Origin: Candidatus Pacearchaeota archaeon
GTDB taxonomy: Archaea > Nanobdellota > Nanobdellia > Pacearchaeales > GW2011-AR1
Length of the DNA stretch: 41,876 nucleotides
Assembly: GCA_009694755.1 (NCBI GenBank)
Contig: SICU01000003.1
Location: 1-41,876, forward strand
Direction: 5' to 3'
In this document: piece by piece, positions 26,951 through 36,077 of the stretch
How the letters are laid out: the number at the start of each line of letters is the position of its first letter
Position numbering within the stretch: the first letter of the stretch is position 1
The notes under the pieces: generated by a model
Told to the model about the DNA's origin: nothing
Seen by the model: only the letters and a program-made list of their open reading frames with translations
Databases searched by the model: none
Program-made: the position numbers and the translations under genes

Positions 26951-27034
26951 CAAAAGTCCTTCTTGTAATATCGTGGGGACTTTTGGGTGTTCAAAGTGCT
27001 CTGACGCACTTTGACATCAAACCACAAATTAAAG
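26951..27034 (-). repeat. Multi-hairpin intergenic element, copy B (inverted relative to copy A)
   Basis: Reverse complement contains ATGTCAAAGTGC-gtcaga-GCACTTTGAACACC followed by CAAAAGTCC...GGACTTTTG, matching the copy A layout. Confidence 0.65.
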
Positions 27035-27321
27035 TGTGTAGGGGTGCATCGATTTTTTGATTCTATTTTCCACGATATAACTGTTGTACTAGATATGAAA
27101 TGAATGACTGTAGGCACGGTTAAATCTGTTATACTAAATACTATCAAAACTATTGAAGTTAAGGAGAAATCTTTGGGTAGAATATTTAGTATACCTTCCG
27201 AACTGATTACAGATACTGGAAAGAATATCTTGCTTAGAGTCCCTAAAATCAACTTATTCCTAAAACTATATTAAAAAATAATTAGGCTCTAGTTTTTAAA
27301 GTATCTTAGCGTATATCGGTT

Positions 27322-27474
27322 ATGAAAAAAATGAATTGTTTTGAATGTAAGAAAGAATTTGAAACTAATTCCAACGCCCGATTTCCTCGCAAGTATTGCC
27401 CAAAATGCAGTGCAAAAAAGAAAAAACTTTGGGATAATCAGTGGAAAGTTAAATTCGAAGATTTAGACGATTAA
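27322..27474 (+). CDS. 50-aa zinc-ribbon mini-protein
   Basis: Hand translation MKKMNCFECKKEFETNSNARFPRKYCPKCSAKKKKLWDNQWKVKFEDLDD*; below the ORF-track length cutoff. Confidence 0.55.
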   Translation: MKKMNCFECKKEFETNSNARFPRKYCPKCSAKKKKLWDNQWKVKFEDLDD

Positions 27475-28063
27475 TTATTCGTTCTTTAGATTTCCGGGTT
27501 TTTCGTTTCTACTTAATTTTGCAATTGTTGAGCTTATTCTCTTTTGTTTTGTTTCTAGAAGTTTAGCTTTTATTATCTAACGAAGATATGTTCTCTTGTG
27601 AGATGGTGCTAATTTATTGAAATTTGCATTTGCTTCTTTATTATTTTCTAACGCTTTTTTTTAGGTCTTTAGGATTATCTGGATTTTTTGGGATTCCATA
27701 GTCAAGAGTTGGTTTCTTTAACCCTCCAGAATATCTTTTAATCCCTTCTGGAAAAAGTCTATTTTGTTCTTTTAAATCTTTTGCATATCTTAGAGTATTA
27801 TCACTCCATGTGCTCTTGTCTGTTCTTCTTCTGAAATTTCTAACATATTGGTTTTCATCTAATCTTTTCAAGGTTGTGTCTATCCAACCAAAGCATATAG
27901 CTTATTTCATAGAATCTAAATGAGATATTGTTCCTTTTCCAGTGTGTTTCTTATTAACTATTAATGTAATACTCTTTTCTTTGAGGTGGTTCTCTTTTAA
28001 CCAGTTGTGCCATTCTTCAATGCTGTTGCAGTGCACTGTTATTACCCCAATATTATTTTGCAT
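27475..28063 (-). pseudogene. YdeI/OmpD-associated-family protein, decayed
   Basis: MQNNIGVITVHCNSIEEWHNWLKENHLKEKSITLIVNKKHTGKGTISHLDSMK*AICFGWIDTTLKRLDENQYVRNFRRRTDKSTWS... with TAA at 27902-27904, a frameshift near 27650 and TAG at 27577-27579 before ...IIKAKLLETKQKRISSTIAKL. Confidence 0.8.
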
Positions 28064-28147
28064 AACTTTTATTGTTTAGTTATATTTAAATAACATATGC
28101 TTTTTTATAATTTATAAAGAAATATATTATTGCAATATTGATTTTTT

Positions 28148-28633
28148 TTAGGAGTATCTATTCTCTTTTACTCTTTCTTCTAAATATTTAGTAAAATCCT
28201 CTTTTAATTGTGGTAAATTTCCTTGATAAACAATAGGAATTCTCAAATTTCTTTCCCTTTTTGTTTCTCTTTCTTGTTCTCTTTCTATATTAGTGCAAAC
28301 GCTATTTTGTAAAGTGGTATGTAAAAAACAAATTATTGCAGACCTTAAAATAAAATTCCTTTTTACTTGCGAATCTTTAGGATTTTCTCCAAATATGTTT
28401 TCTAAAATTGGTTGAGGAGAGACTGATTCGTATAATTGATTTTCAGACATTAAAAAATATTCGCCGTGAACTTGCCAGTCCCCTATTAACCCTTTTTTAC
28501 TTGTTGAACTTTCCCCTCTTAAAGATATAGTTCCCCCATGATTTATTCTACCAATTAAACCTATTCTATCCCTCTCCGTACCTCTGTCTGTGTTAATAAT
28601 TCTATCAGGATATTCGCTTCTATTGTGATTCAT
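28148..28633 (-). CDS. Hypothetical charged protein
   Basis: 161-aa ORF; Arg/Glu-rich; no family recognised. Confidence 0.45.
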   Translation of the reverse strand: MNHNRSEYPDRIINTDRGTERDRIGLIGRINHGGTISLRGESSTSKKGLIGDWQVHGEYFLMSENQLYESVSPQPILENIFGENPKDSQVKRNFILRSAIICFLHTTLQNSVCTNIEREQERETKRERNLRIPIVYQGNLPQLKEDFTKYLEERVKENRYS

Positions 28634-28721
28634 TTTTCTGTTTTCTAAACTCTAATACATCATTTATAAATCTTGGGATTTACCACCAAAAAATTTTAAA
28701 TTAGAAATTTCTCAAATTTCG

Positions 28722-30767
28722 CTAATTATAATTTTGATTTTTATTTTGAAGTTTTTTCACGGCATCTAAAACTCTTAAATCTGGCGAGAGAATATAAACG
28801 TGATCGTCTTTAGACCTAACAGCACGATAAATTCTTTGAAGAAATTCCCTATGTGCTTTGTCTCTATAAAAATCCCAAAAATAATCAGGATGAGTTTTTT
28901 GCAAAATTTTCCAAAATGTATCAGACACATTAGGATTAGGATATTTTGTAAATACAACCGAATTACACATATTTCCAGGGAAATCTATTCCTCTTGAACA
29001 TTTTGTAGTAAATAATTTATTGTTCAATCCCTGTTTGAAAACTGCAACAATTTTCCCAGTTTTATCTTCTTTTTGTTGTTCTCTTAAACGTTCTTGCGAA
29101 GTCAATTCTATCAAATGATACTTCATTTTTTCTTCTTCGGTTGGCAAATCTTGAAATGCATTTACATGAATTAAAGTAGGCCTCTTTGCTTTTTCTACAA
29201 TTGTGTTTAATGCTCGAAGATAATCTTCTCTTGAATGTTGTCCTCCTGTAAAATTTGCATATTTACAATCTCTTTCTTTTCCAGTCATAGAAATTTCTAT
29301 CGCTCCTTGCTGAAGTCCTTCCGCTTCAACTATTTTGAAATTAGTTATTCCAAAAATATTTTTTAAAACATTTTCTGTGTGCAACGTTCCAGACATAAAA
29401 ATCAACGCTTTATTTTTATCTAAAAGTTCTTGAATTCTTGGACCCAAATTCGTACTCACCAATTTCACATACAAATTATCCTCTTCTTTTCTAAAAGTTG
29501 CATAAACATCTTCGGTTAAATCCGCGAAATCTCTTGCAAGTTCAAAAGCTTTACTCGCATAACTATTCTCATCTAAAAGGATTTCCGATTCAAGTTCTTT
29601 ATCTTTTTCTAATAACTTAAAAATTTTACTCAAATAAGTTTCAGAAATATTAAAAACCTGATTCTCATTTATTCCCAACGCTTTTTTATTTTTTTCTTCT
29701 AAATTTATCAAATCTAAAATTGATTTTATTGTTTCTCGCGTGTCCAAAGATTCTGGAATTATCGTGTTCAAACTATTTGCAAATCGCGTTAAATTTATTT
29801 CTTCTTGTTGAAATAATCCATCTAAAAATTCATCTGCTTCGTCAATTATTTCAATATCTGTTGCAGGTTTTCTCCCAATAGATAATTCTGCTTTGTATTT
29901 CGCTGCATTGAATATTAAAACATCTGCTTGTGTATATGCAAGATATTGGTCGTAATACGAACATCCAGATTTCCGATGATAAAAAGTGTATTCTCTTCCG
30001 TCACAACCTTCATATTTTATTTTTTTAGCATCTTTTAATTGATTTAATTCATAAGTTGATGGAACAATTGGACTCCAATAAGGATTTGCAGGAGCAATAG
30101 ATAATCTCTTTAGATGTTTATAATCTGGAACATCTCGCCCCGAAACAAATGGATTTTTCAAATAATAACTTGACAATTGATTATAATTTTTCTCACTTAT
30201 TTTTATATTTTCAGGAAGTTCTGGATTCGCACAAGAAACTCCTGGTTCAATTATCGAATCGTGATTTTCTTTTCCAGTCATCATAGCAATTTTCATTTTT
30301 TCGCCGTTTAATTTATACAGAAATTTTTTCCCAGTATAATCTTCTTCATATTGTCTTTGAAGTGCCTTTACTGGAACTATTATCGACGCTTTTCCTAATT
30401 TTCTTGCAACGTTTAAAGCAATTACGGATTTTCCCGTTCCACAAGCTCCGTGAATAAAAATTATTTTATTTCCTTTTTTTACTAAATCAACTATTTCTTT
30501 TATTACGTCTGTTTGCGTTTTCCCATTTGAAAATTTTAAAGGGGCAATTTTTCCATTCGCATCATTTAAATCCCAATAGGGATTTTCAAAAATTTGTTCT
30601 GTTTTTTTATCTTCTTTTAAAAAATCTAATTTACTTGAAGTTTTTAATCCAGTATATGACTCTGTTAAAAATCCGTCTGGTGGAATTACCGTTTCTTTTG
30701 GTTTCCAAGAATTAGTTGCGTTCGTCGTTAAACTTTGAAGTCTGCCTTGATCACCTGTAAAACTCAT
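28722..30767 (-). CDS. Rad3/DinG-like superfamily 2 helicase
   Basis: IFIHGACGTGKSVIALNVA Walker A, IIDEADEFLDG, FMSGTL, CSRGIDFPGNMCNSVVFTKYPNP; Cys residues between motifs I and II (SCANPE, GCDG, SGCSYY) could be an Fe-S cluster. Confidence 0.8.
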   Translation of the reverse strand: MSFTGDQGRLQSLTTNATNSWKPKETVIPPDGFLTESYTGLKTSSKLDFLKEDKKTEQIFENPYWDLNDANGKIAPLKFSNGKTQTDVIKEIVDLVKKGNKIIFIHGACGTGKSVIALNVARKLGKASIIVPVKALQRQYEEDYTGKKFLYKLNGEKMKIAMMTGKENHDSIIEPGVSCANPELPENIKISEKNYNQLSSYYLKNPFVSGRDVPDYKHLKRLSIAPANPYWSPIVPSTYELNQLKDAKKIKYEGCDGREYTFYHRKSGCSYYDQYLAYTQADVLIFNAAKYKAELSIGRKPATDIEIIDEADEFLDGLFQQEEINLTRFANSLNTIIPESLDTRETIKSILDLINLEEKNKKALGINENQVFNISETYLSKIFKLLEKDKELESEILLDENSYASKAFELARDFADLTEDVYATFRKEEDNLYVKLVSTNLGPRIQELLDKNKALIFMSGTLHTENVLKNIFGITNFKIVEAEGLQQGAIEISMTGKERDCKYANFTGGQHSREDYLRALNTIVEKAKRPTLIHVNAFQDLPTEEEKMKYHLIELTSQERLREQQKEDKTGKIVAVFKQGLNNKLFTTKCSRGIDFPGNMCNSVVFTKYPNPNVSDTFWKILQKTHPDYFWDFYRDKAHREFLQRIYRAVRSKDDHVYILSPDLRVLDAVKKLQNKNQNYN

Positions 30768-30976
30768 AGATTTCTATTAAGTTCATATGTTTTAAAAGGA
30801 TTTGTGCTAGAATTAATTAATCCGAGAAGCCATATACTGATTGCCATCTCTATAAACAACGGTTCCATAAAAATCGTCTGACTTCGAAAATAATGGTAAT
30901 TGATATGCTTGATTGAATATACCCGCTAACTCATTTGCAAAGGTTTTAAAGGAGTTTTCTTTTGTAAAGTATATTC

Positions 30977-31060
30977 GCGGGGATGCCAGAGTGGTCAAAT
31001 GGGACACGTTAAGGCCGTGTTAGCTTAGTGCTTTCTTAGGTTCGAATCCTAATCCCCGCA
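30977..31060 (+). tRNA. tRNA-Leu with apparent anticodon AAG
   Basis: GCGGGGA/TCCCCGC acceptor; ACACG TTAAGGC CGTGT anticodon arm (AAG at 31011-31013); variable arm AGC-TTAGT-GCT; TTAGG TTCGAAT CCTAA T-arm. Confidence 0.88.
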
Positions 31061-31078
31061 TAAAATTATATTTTAAGA

Positions 31079-31176
31079 GAGATTGAAGTAAGGATTCGAA
31101 CGTTCTTCGAAATTGAGATTTCTCGAAACTTCAAAACTAGTAAATTTTGAAGTAATCCTAATCCCTACATAAAATT
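31079..31176 (+). ncRNA. tRNA-Leu trailer element: anti-T-arm, two hairpins, copy of tRNA 3' end
   Basis: AGGATTCGAAC 31091-31101 is an inverted repeat of 31040-31050; ACTTCAAAA/TTTTGAAGT hairpin 31128-31153; 31154-31176 matches 31045-31067 at 21/23. Confidence 0.6.
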
Positions 31177-31186
31177 TTAAATTTGT

Positions 31187-32584
31187 TTAATCGATTTTTC
31201 TAAGATACGGTCCGTCTTCTCCCAAATCTTCAATAACAAAACCGCGTTCTTTAATTCTCTGACGTAAAATATCTGCCTCTGCAAACATTTTCTTTTTACG
31301 TGCTTCCTGACGTGCAACTAATAAAAGAGTAACGTCTTTCGGAATCACAACTTTTTCTTCTTTCATATCTTTAACGCCAATTCCCAAAACTCTATCAAAA
31401 TCTTCAAGTAAAGCGAGCCTTGTCCGCGTATTCATATCAGTCTCTTCCATCACTTCCCAGAAAACTTCAAGAGCTTGAGGCATATTCAAATCATTATTTA
31501 TCGCTTCAAGAAACTGTTTCTTATGATGCTCAACATCAGTATTTCCGTGATTATTTTCCTTTCTAAGTCTAATAATTTTATTCTTAATTTTCTCGTAAGC
31601 GTTCTTTGATGCGTCTAAAGCTTCCAAGCTAAATTGAAGTTGTTTCCTATATGATGTTTGTAAACACAAATAACGATAATGATAAGCAGAGTATCCCTTT
31701 TCTTCTAATTCTGAAATAGTATATAATCCTCCAGTGCTCTTACTCACTTTTTTACCATCACTATCAACTAAAAAAGCTCCATGCAACCAATAGTTGACAA
31801 ATTTCTTTCCAGTAGCACCTTCTGACTGAGCAAGCTCATTAGTGTGATGAATTGGAACATGATCTTCACCACCAGTATGAATATCGAAATGCTCTCCTAA
31901 ATATTTGATACTCATTGCTGAACACTCAATGTGCCATCCAGGGAAACCTACACCCCACGGAGAAGACCACTCTTGTTGTCTTTTCTCTTTTCCAGAGGAA
32001 AATTTCCATAATGCGAAATCAGTTTTATTCTTTTTTTCTCCAACGGCAATTCTTTTCCCAGATTCTAACCCATCTATATTCAATAAAGCCAATTTTCCAT
32101 AATTTTTAAATTTAGAAGAGTCAAAATAAATTCCATCTTCTGTTTTATAAGTAAAACCTTTCTTCTCTAATTTTTTGATTAACTCTATCTGTTCATCTAT
32201 ATGTTCTGTTGCCCAAGCCCATGTGCTTGGCTCAAGAATATTTAATTTTTTAAAGTCCTCCTTAAATATTTTAAAATAATAATTCGCAATATCTTTAGCA
32301 TTCTTTCCTTCTTTTAAAGCAGCAATTTCCATTTTATCCTCACCTTCATCTGCATCAGAAGTCAAATGCCCAACATCCGTTACATTGATTATTTGATTAA
32401 CTTTAAAGCCATTATAGATTAGAACTCTTTTCAAAATATCAGAAAACAAATAAGCTCTTAAATTACCGATATGTTGATACCAGTAAACCGTCGGCCCACA
32501 CGAATACATTCCAACCTTTCCTTTTTTAAGCGGTTTAAACTCCTCTTTCTTGCGAGTAAGCGTATTATACAAAACTAAATCCAT
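31187..32584 (-). CDS. cysS: Cysteinyl-tRNA synthetase
   Basis: [45 protein letters not shown]. Confidence 0.97.
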   Translation of the reverse strand: MDLVLYNTLTRKKEEFKPLKKGKVGMYSCGPTVYWYQHIGNLRAYLFSDILKRVLIYNGFKVNQIINVTDVGHLTSDADEGEDKMEIAALKEGKNAKDIANYYFKIFKEDFKKLNILEPSTWAWATEHIDEQIELIKKLEKKGFTYKTEDGIYFDSSKFKNYGKLALLNIDGLESGKRIAVGEKKNKTDFALWKFSSGKEKRQQEWSSPWGVGFPGWHIECSAMSIKYLGEHFDIHTGGEDHVPIHHTNELAQSEGATGKKFVNYWLHGAFLVDSDGKKVSKSTGGLYTISELEEKGYSAYHYRYLCLQTSYRKQLQFSLEALDASKNAYEKIKNKIIRLRKENNHGNTDVEHHKKQFLEAINNDLNMPQALEVFWEVMEETDMNTRTRLALLEDFDRVLGIGVKDMKEEKVVIPKDVTLLLVARQEARKKKMFAEADILRQRIKERGFVIEDLGEDGPYLRKID

Positions 32585-32622
32585 ATAGAAACAAGAAAAA
32601 TAAAGGTTATAAGAGTTTCTAA
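32400..32622. repeat. 223-bp direct repeat, copy 1 (5' part of cysS plus upstream region)
   Basis: Aligns without gaps to 34458-34680 with about 3 mismatches. Confidence 0.95.
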
Positions 32623-32655
32623 TAACGTTTTAAAACTACCAAATCTTATAAAGTT

Positions 32656-34419
32656 ATGAAAAAAGACGTGAATCCAATTACAAACACATTCAAAACAGAA
32701 TGGCAACATTTAGGAAAAAGAAAGAAAATGTTTATTTTTTACACAACTCTTTTTTTTATAGCTGGAGTTATAGACCTCATGCACCCACTTATAGTTGGAC
32801 TTATTTTTAATAAAGTTCAAGACCAGATAACTTCAGAAGCAGAACTAACCAGTTTAATATATATCATTTTTTTATTATTAGGGATTAATATTGTTTTTTG
32901 GTTAATTCATGGTTTTGCAAGAGTTCAAGAACAAAAAACTGGTTTTTTTGTAAATAGAGATTATATAAATTCAAAAATTGAAAAAGTGCTTGAACTCCCA
33001 ATAAAATGGCACAAGGACAATCATTCTGGTAGCACAATAGATAAAATAAATAGAGGCGGTTCAGCAATTAGTTCGTTTTCTCGAAACACAACTTTTGATA
33101 TATTTTATGGAATAGTAAATTTGTTTGGTTCAGTAATAATTTTATTATTTTTTGATACTCGTGCAGCAATACTGGCACTATTATTTTCAATTATTACTCT
33201 ATATTTTGTATATAAAATTGACTTAAGACTCAACAAACAATATAAAGAAATAAATAATTATGGAAACAAAGCTGCAGCAAAAATTTATGATTATATAAGT
33301 AACATTATTACAATAATTACTCTTCGTCTAAAACCAACAGTTAAAAAAGAGATTGATGATAGCATAATGGCTAGCTACAAAGTAGAAAAGAAAAATATCT
33401 TTCTAAACGAACTTAAATGGGGAACTGCGAGTATAGCAATTTCACTAATGACTGTAATTGTCTTAAGTCTTAAGGCGTACACAGATTATCATCTAAATGG
33501 TATAATAAAAATAGGAACATTATATATTTTGTACGGATACCTTGCGCAAGTTGGCCAAACATTCTACAGATTCGCTTCTTTATATGGTAGTATTGTAAGG
33601 TATAGCTCTCAAATAGAAAATGCAAGACAAATAGATGAAGAGTTTGATAAAGTAAAGATTGAAAGTTTTGACAACCTTCCAAGTAATTGGCAAGAGATAG
33701 AAATAAAGAATATTTCATTCAATCACAATAAAAAACAAGCAAAACTACATATAGACAATGCAAATATTAAGTTTAGAAAAGGTCAAAGAATAGCATTTAT
33801 TGGTACATCTGGTTCAGGCAAGAGCACCATGCTTGCTTTATTACGCGGATTAGTAAAACCAGAATCTGGAAAGGTAATTGTTAATGGAAAATACTTAGAT
33901 GAAGGACTTGATAAAATCAGAAATACAATAACACTTATTCCTCAAGACCCTGAAATATTCAATAATTCTATAGAATATAATATCACTATGGGGAGCTCAA
34001 CGGAAAAAAAGGATTTAGATAAAGCAATAGCAATGGCTCAATTTAAAGAAGTAATAAATCGCTTATCAAAGGGAATTCAAACAAACGTACTGGAAAAAGG
34101 AGTTTCTTTAAGTGGTGGAGAAAAACAGCGTTTAGCTTTAGCAAGAGGATTATTAGCAGCTAAAGACAGCGAAATAGTTCTCATGGACGAACCAACAAGC
34201 AGTGTAGACACATTAAATGAAATCAAAATATACGACCAAATCATAAAAGAATTCAAAGATAAAACAATAATCTCCGCTCTTCATAAACTTCATTTATTGA
34301 AAAAGTTTGATTATATTTACATATTTGACAAAGGAAAAATAATCGCAGAAGGAACCCTTTCAGAATTGAAAAACAAACCAATATTTGCGAGAATCTGGGA
34401 AAAGTATAATAGTAAATAA
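32656..34419 (+). CDS. ABC exporter, fused TM and ATPase domains
   Basis: FIGTSGSGKSTMLALLRGL Walker A, LSGGEKQRLALARGLL signature, IVLMDEPTSSVD Walker B; six-TM-like N-terminus. Confidence 0.95.
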   Translation: MKKDVNPITNTFKTEWQHLGKRKKMFIFYTTLFFIAGVIDLMHPLIVGLIFNKVQDQITSEAELTSLIYIIFLLLGINIVFWLIHGFARVQEQKTGFFVNRDYINSKIEKVLELPIKWHKDNHSGSTIDKINRGGSAISSFSRNTTFDIFYGIVNLFGSVIILLFFDTRAAILALLFSIITLYFVYKIDLRLNKQYKEINNYGNKAAAKIYDYISNIITIITLRLKPTVKKEIDDSIMASYKVEKKNIFLNELKWGTASIAISLMTVIVLSLKAYTDYHLNGIIKIGTLYILYGYLAQVGQTFYRFASLYGSIVRYSSQIENARQIDEEFDKVKIESFDNLPSNWQEIEIKNISFNHNKKQAKLHIDNANIKFRKGQRIAFIGTSGSGKSTMLALLRGLVKPESGKVIVNGKYLDEGLDKIRNTITLIPQDPEIFNNSIEYNITMGSSTEKKDLDKAIAMAQFKEVINRLSKGIQTNVLEKGVSLSGGEKQRLALARGLLAAKDSEIVLMDEPTSSVDTLNEIKIYDQIIKEFKDKTIISALHKLHLLKKFDYIYIFDKGKIIAEGTLSELKNKPIFARIWEKYNSK

Positions 34420-34453
34420 TTAAAGACTCTTAACAAACTCCGCCATTTCGTCT

Positions 34454-34642
34454 TTAGACTTTAAAGCCATTATAGATTAGAACTCTTTTCAAAATATCAG
34501 AAAACAAATAAGCTCTTAAATTACCAATATGTTGATACCAGTAAACCGTCGGCCCACACGAATACATTCCAACCTTTCCTTTTTTAAGAGATTTAAACTC
34601 CTCTTTCTTGCGAGTAAGCGTATTATACAAAACTAAATCCAT
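34454..34642 (-). pseudogene. Truncated cysS 5' fragment
   Basis: [62 protein letters not shown], then loss of homology. Confidence 0.9.
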
Positions 34643-34680
34643 ATAGAAACAAGAAAAATAAAGGTTATAAGAGTTTCTAA
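34458..34680. repeat. 223-bp direct repeat, copy 2 (cysS fragment)
   Basis: Near-identical to 32400-32622. Confidence 0.95.
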
Positions 34681-35618
34681 CAAAGAAGTTTAACAAAATT
34701 TCTAATTTCCTCAATATTTTTCAGTTTCATAAAATCATTTCTTGCCTGCGAAGCTCCATCAAATCCTTTCAGAAAATTCGCTCCTAAATATTTAACACGC
34801 CCCATATCAAAAACTTTATATTTTTCAGCCAAAGTAATATAATCTTGAAAAGAACTAACTCTTTCTTTTTTAGTAATCTCTTTTTCTTTTCCATTTTTCA
34901 AATATTTTAAAATCTCTCGAAATATTAAGGGATTTCCAATAGCTGCTGAAGCAATCATTGCACCATCAGCAATATCTAACATATCAGATGCAGTCTTTCC
35001 ATTTACAACTCCCCCATTCCCAACAATCGGAATTCCCACTTCGTGTTTCACGCGCGAAATCCAAGACCAATCTGGTTTTTCACTTGAACGTTGTTCAGCA
35101 GTTCGTGTATGGATTGTCAATAAATCAGCACCAGCCTTTTCAATTTTTTTAGATACTTCAAGAACATTATTATTTTTGAAGCCCAATCGAATTTTTGCAG
35201 TCACAATAAATCCTTCATTTTTCAAAACACGAATCATATCGGCAATTTTGTCAGGCGTCTTTAACAAATAACTTCCAGCTTCATTTCCAACAATTTTCGC
35301 TGAAGGACAACCACAGTTAATATCAATTAAATCGTAATTCTGCAAAACAGACAACTTACTAAATTTATTAAATTCTAAAACATTATTTCCCGTAATCTGT
35401 AAACCTAAAGGTTGGTCTAATTTTCCTCCGATAGTCATTAATTTTTTAGTAGGCTCATTTTCGTGCAAAATTGCCTTAATATAAATCATTTCCGTATAAG
35501 CCATCGCTACACCTTGTTCACGACACAGCAATCTAAAGGCACAATCTGTTACGTCAACCATCGGCGCAAGAAATAATTTATTTTTTAATTTAATATTTCC
35601 AATTTTCAAACTATTCAT
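34677..35618 (-). CDS. tRNA-dihydrouridine synthase
   Basis: [63 protein letters not shown]. Confidence 0.93.
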   Translation of the reverse strand: MNSLKIGNIKLKNKLFLAPMVDVTDCAFRLLCREQGVAMAYTEMIYIKAILHENEPTKKLMTIGGKLDQPLGLQITGNNVLEFNKFSKLSVLQNYDLIDINCGCPSAKIVGNEAGSYLLKTPDKIADMIRVLKNEGFIVTAKIRLGFKNNNVLEVSKKIEKAGADLLTIHTRTAEQRSSEKPDWSWISRVKHEVGIPIVGNGGVVNGKTASDMLDIADGAMIASAAIGNPLIFREILKYLKNGKEKEITKKERVSSFQDYITLAEKYKVFDMGRVKYLGANFLKGFDGASQARNDFMKLKNIEEIRNFVKLLC

Positions 35619-35667
35619 AAATAAAATGAAACACAAATCCTTAAATATGTAAGGTTTATGAAATTGT

Positions 35668-35991
35668 ATGGAAAAAGATATAGACAGAATAACAAAAAAT
35701 CAAGAAACTGATATAGTTATTCGAATAGATGATTTCGGAGGAAAGCGGGGATTGACAATAAGAGAATTCGTAAAATCAGAACGTTACACAGGTTTCACAA
35801 AAGCAGGAACAAGAATTCCGGCAGAATATTTCAAAGCATTCAAACAAGCAATTAATAGTATTAACGAAAAAGATATGACTGAAGCAGTTATAGTTCCAAC
35901 AGAACAACCAGCAACATCAAAACCAGAAACCCCTAAAGAAAAAACAAGTTCTAAAAAACCAGCAAAAAATTATGAAGAAATGGAAATGTAG
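35668..35991 (+). CDS. PC4/p15-like ssDNA-binding transcriptional coactivator-type protein
   Basis: IVIRIDDFGGKRGLTIREFVKSERYTGFTKAGTRIPAEYFKAFKQAI; Pro/Lys/Glu-rich tail. Confidence 0.6.
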   Translation: MEKDIDRITKNQETDIVIRIDDFGGKRGLTIREFVKSERYTGFTKAGTRIPAEYFKAFKQAINSINEKDMTEAVIVPTEQPATSKPETPKEKTSSKKPAKNYEEMEM

Positions 35992-36077
35992 GTATCCTTT
36001 CAAATTACAAACTTTCAACCCCACTTTGTAGGGCCTCATCGCCTAACAGCAATTATACAAAATTCTCAAGATTTCAT

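Noticed and set aside
26938-27252. Minus-strand ORF of 104 aa
   Set aside because: Its C-terminal third is translated from hairpin repeat copy B; no family recognised, probably spurious.
27902-27904. TAA/TAG recoding as a genome-wide phenomenon
   Set aside because: Both codons terminate many intact genes in the window (e.g. aIF5B ends in TAG), and the YdeI locus also has a frameshift, so decay is the simpler explanation.
30813-31007. Minus-strand ORF of 64 aa starting inside tRNA-Leu
   Set aside because: Start lies antisense within the tRNA and no alternative Met occurs until near the end; may be a truncated gene remnant but cannot be supported as a CDS.
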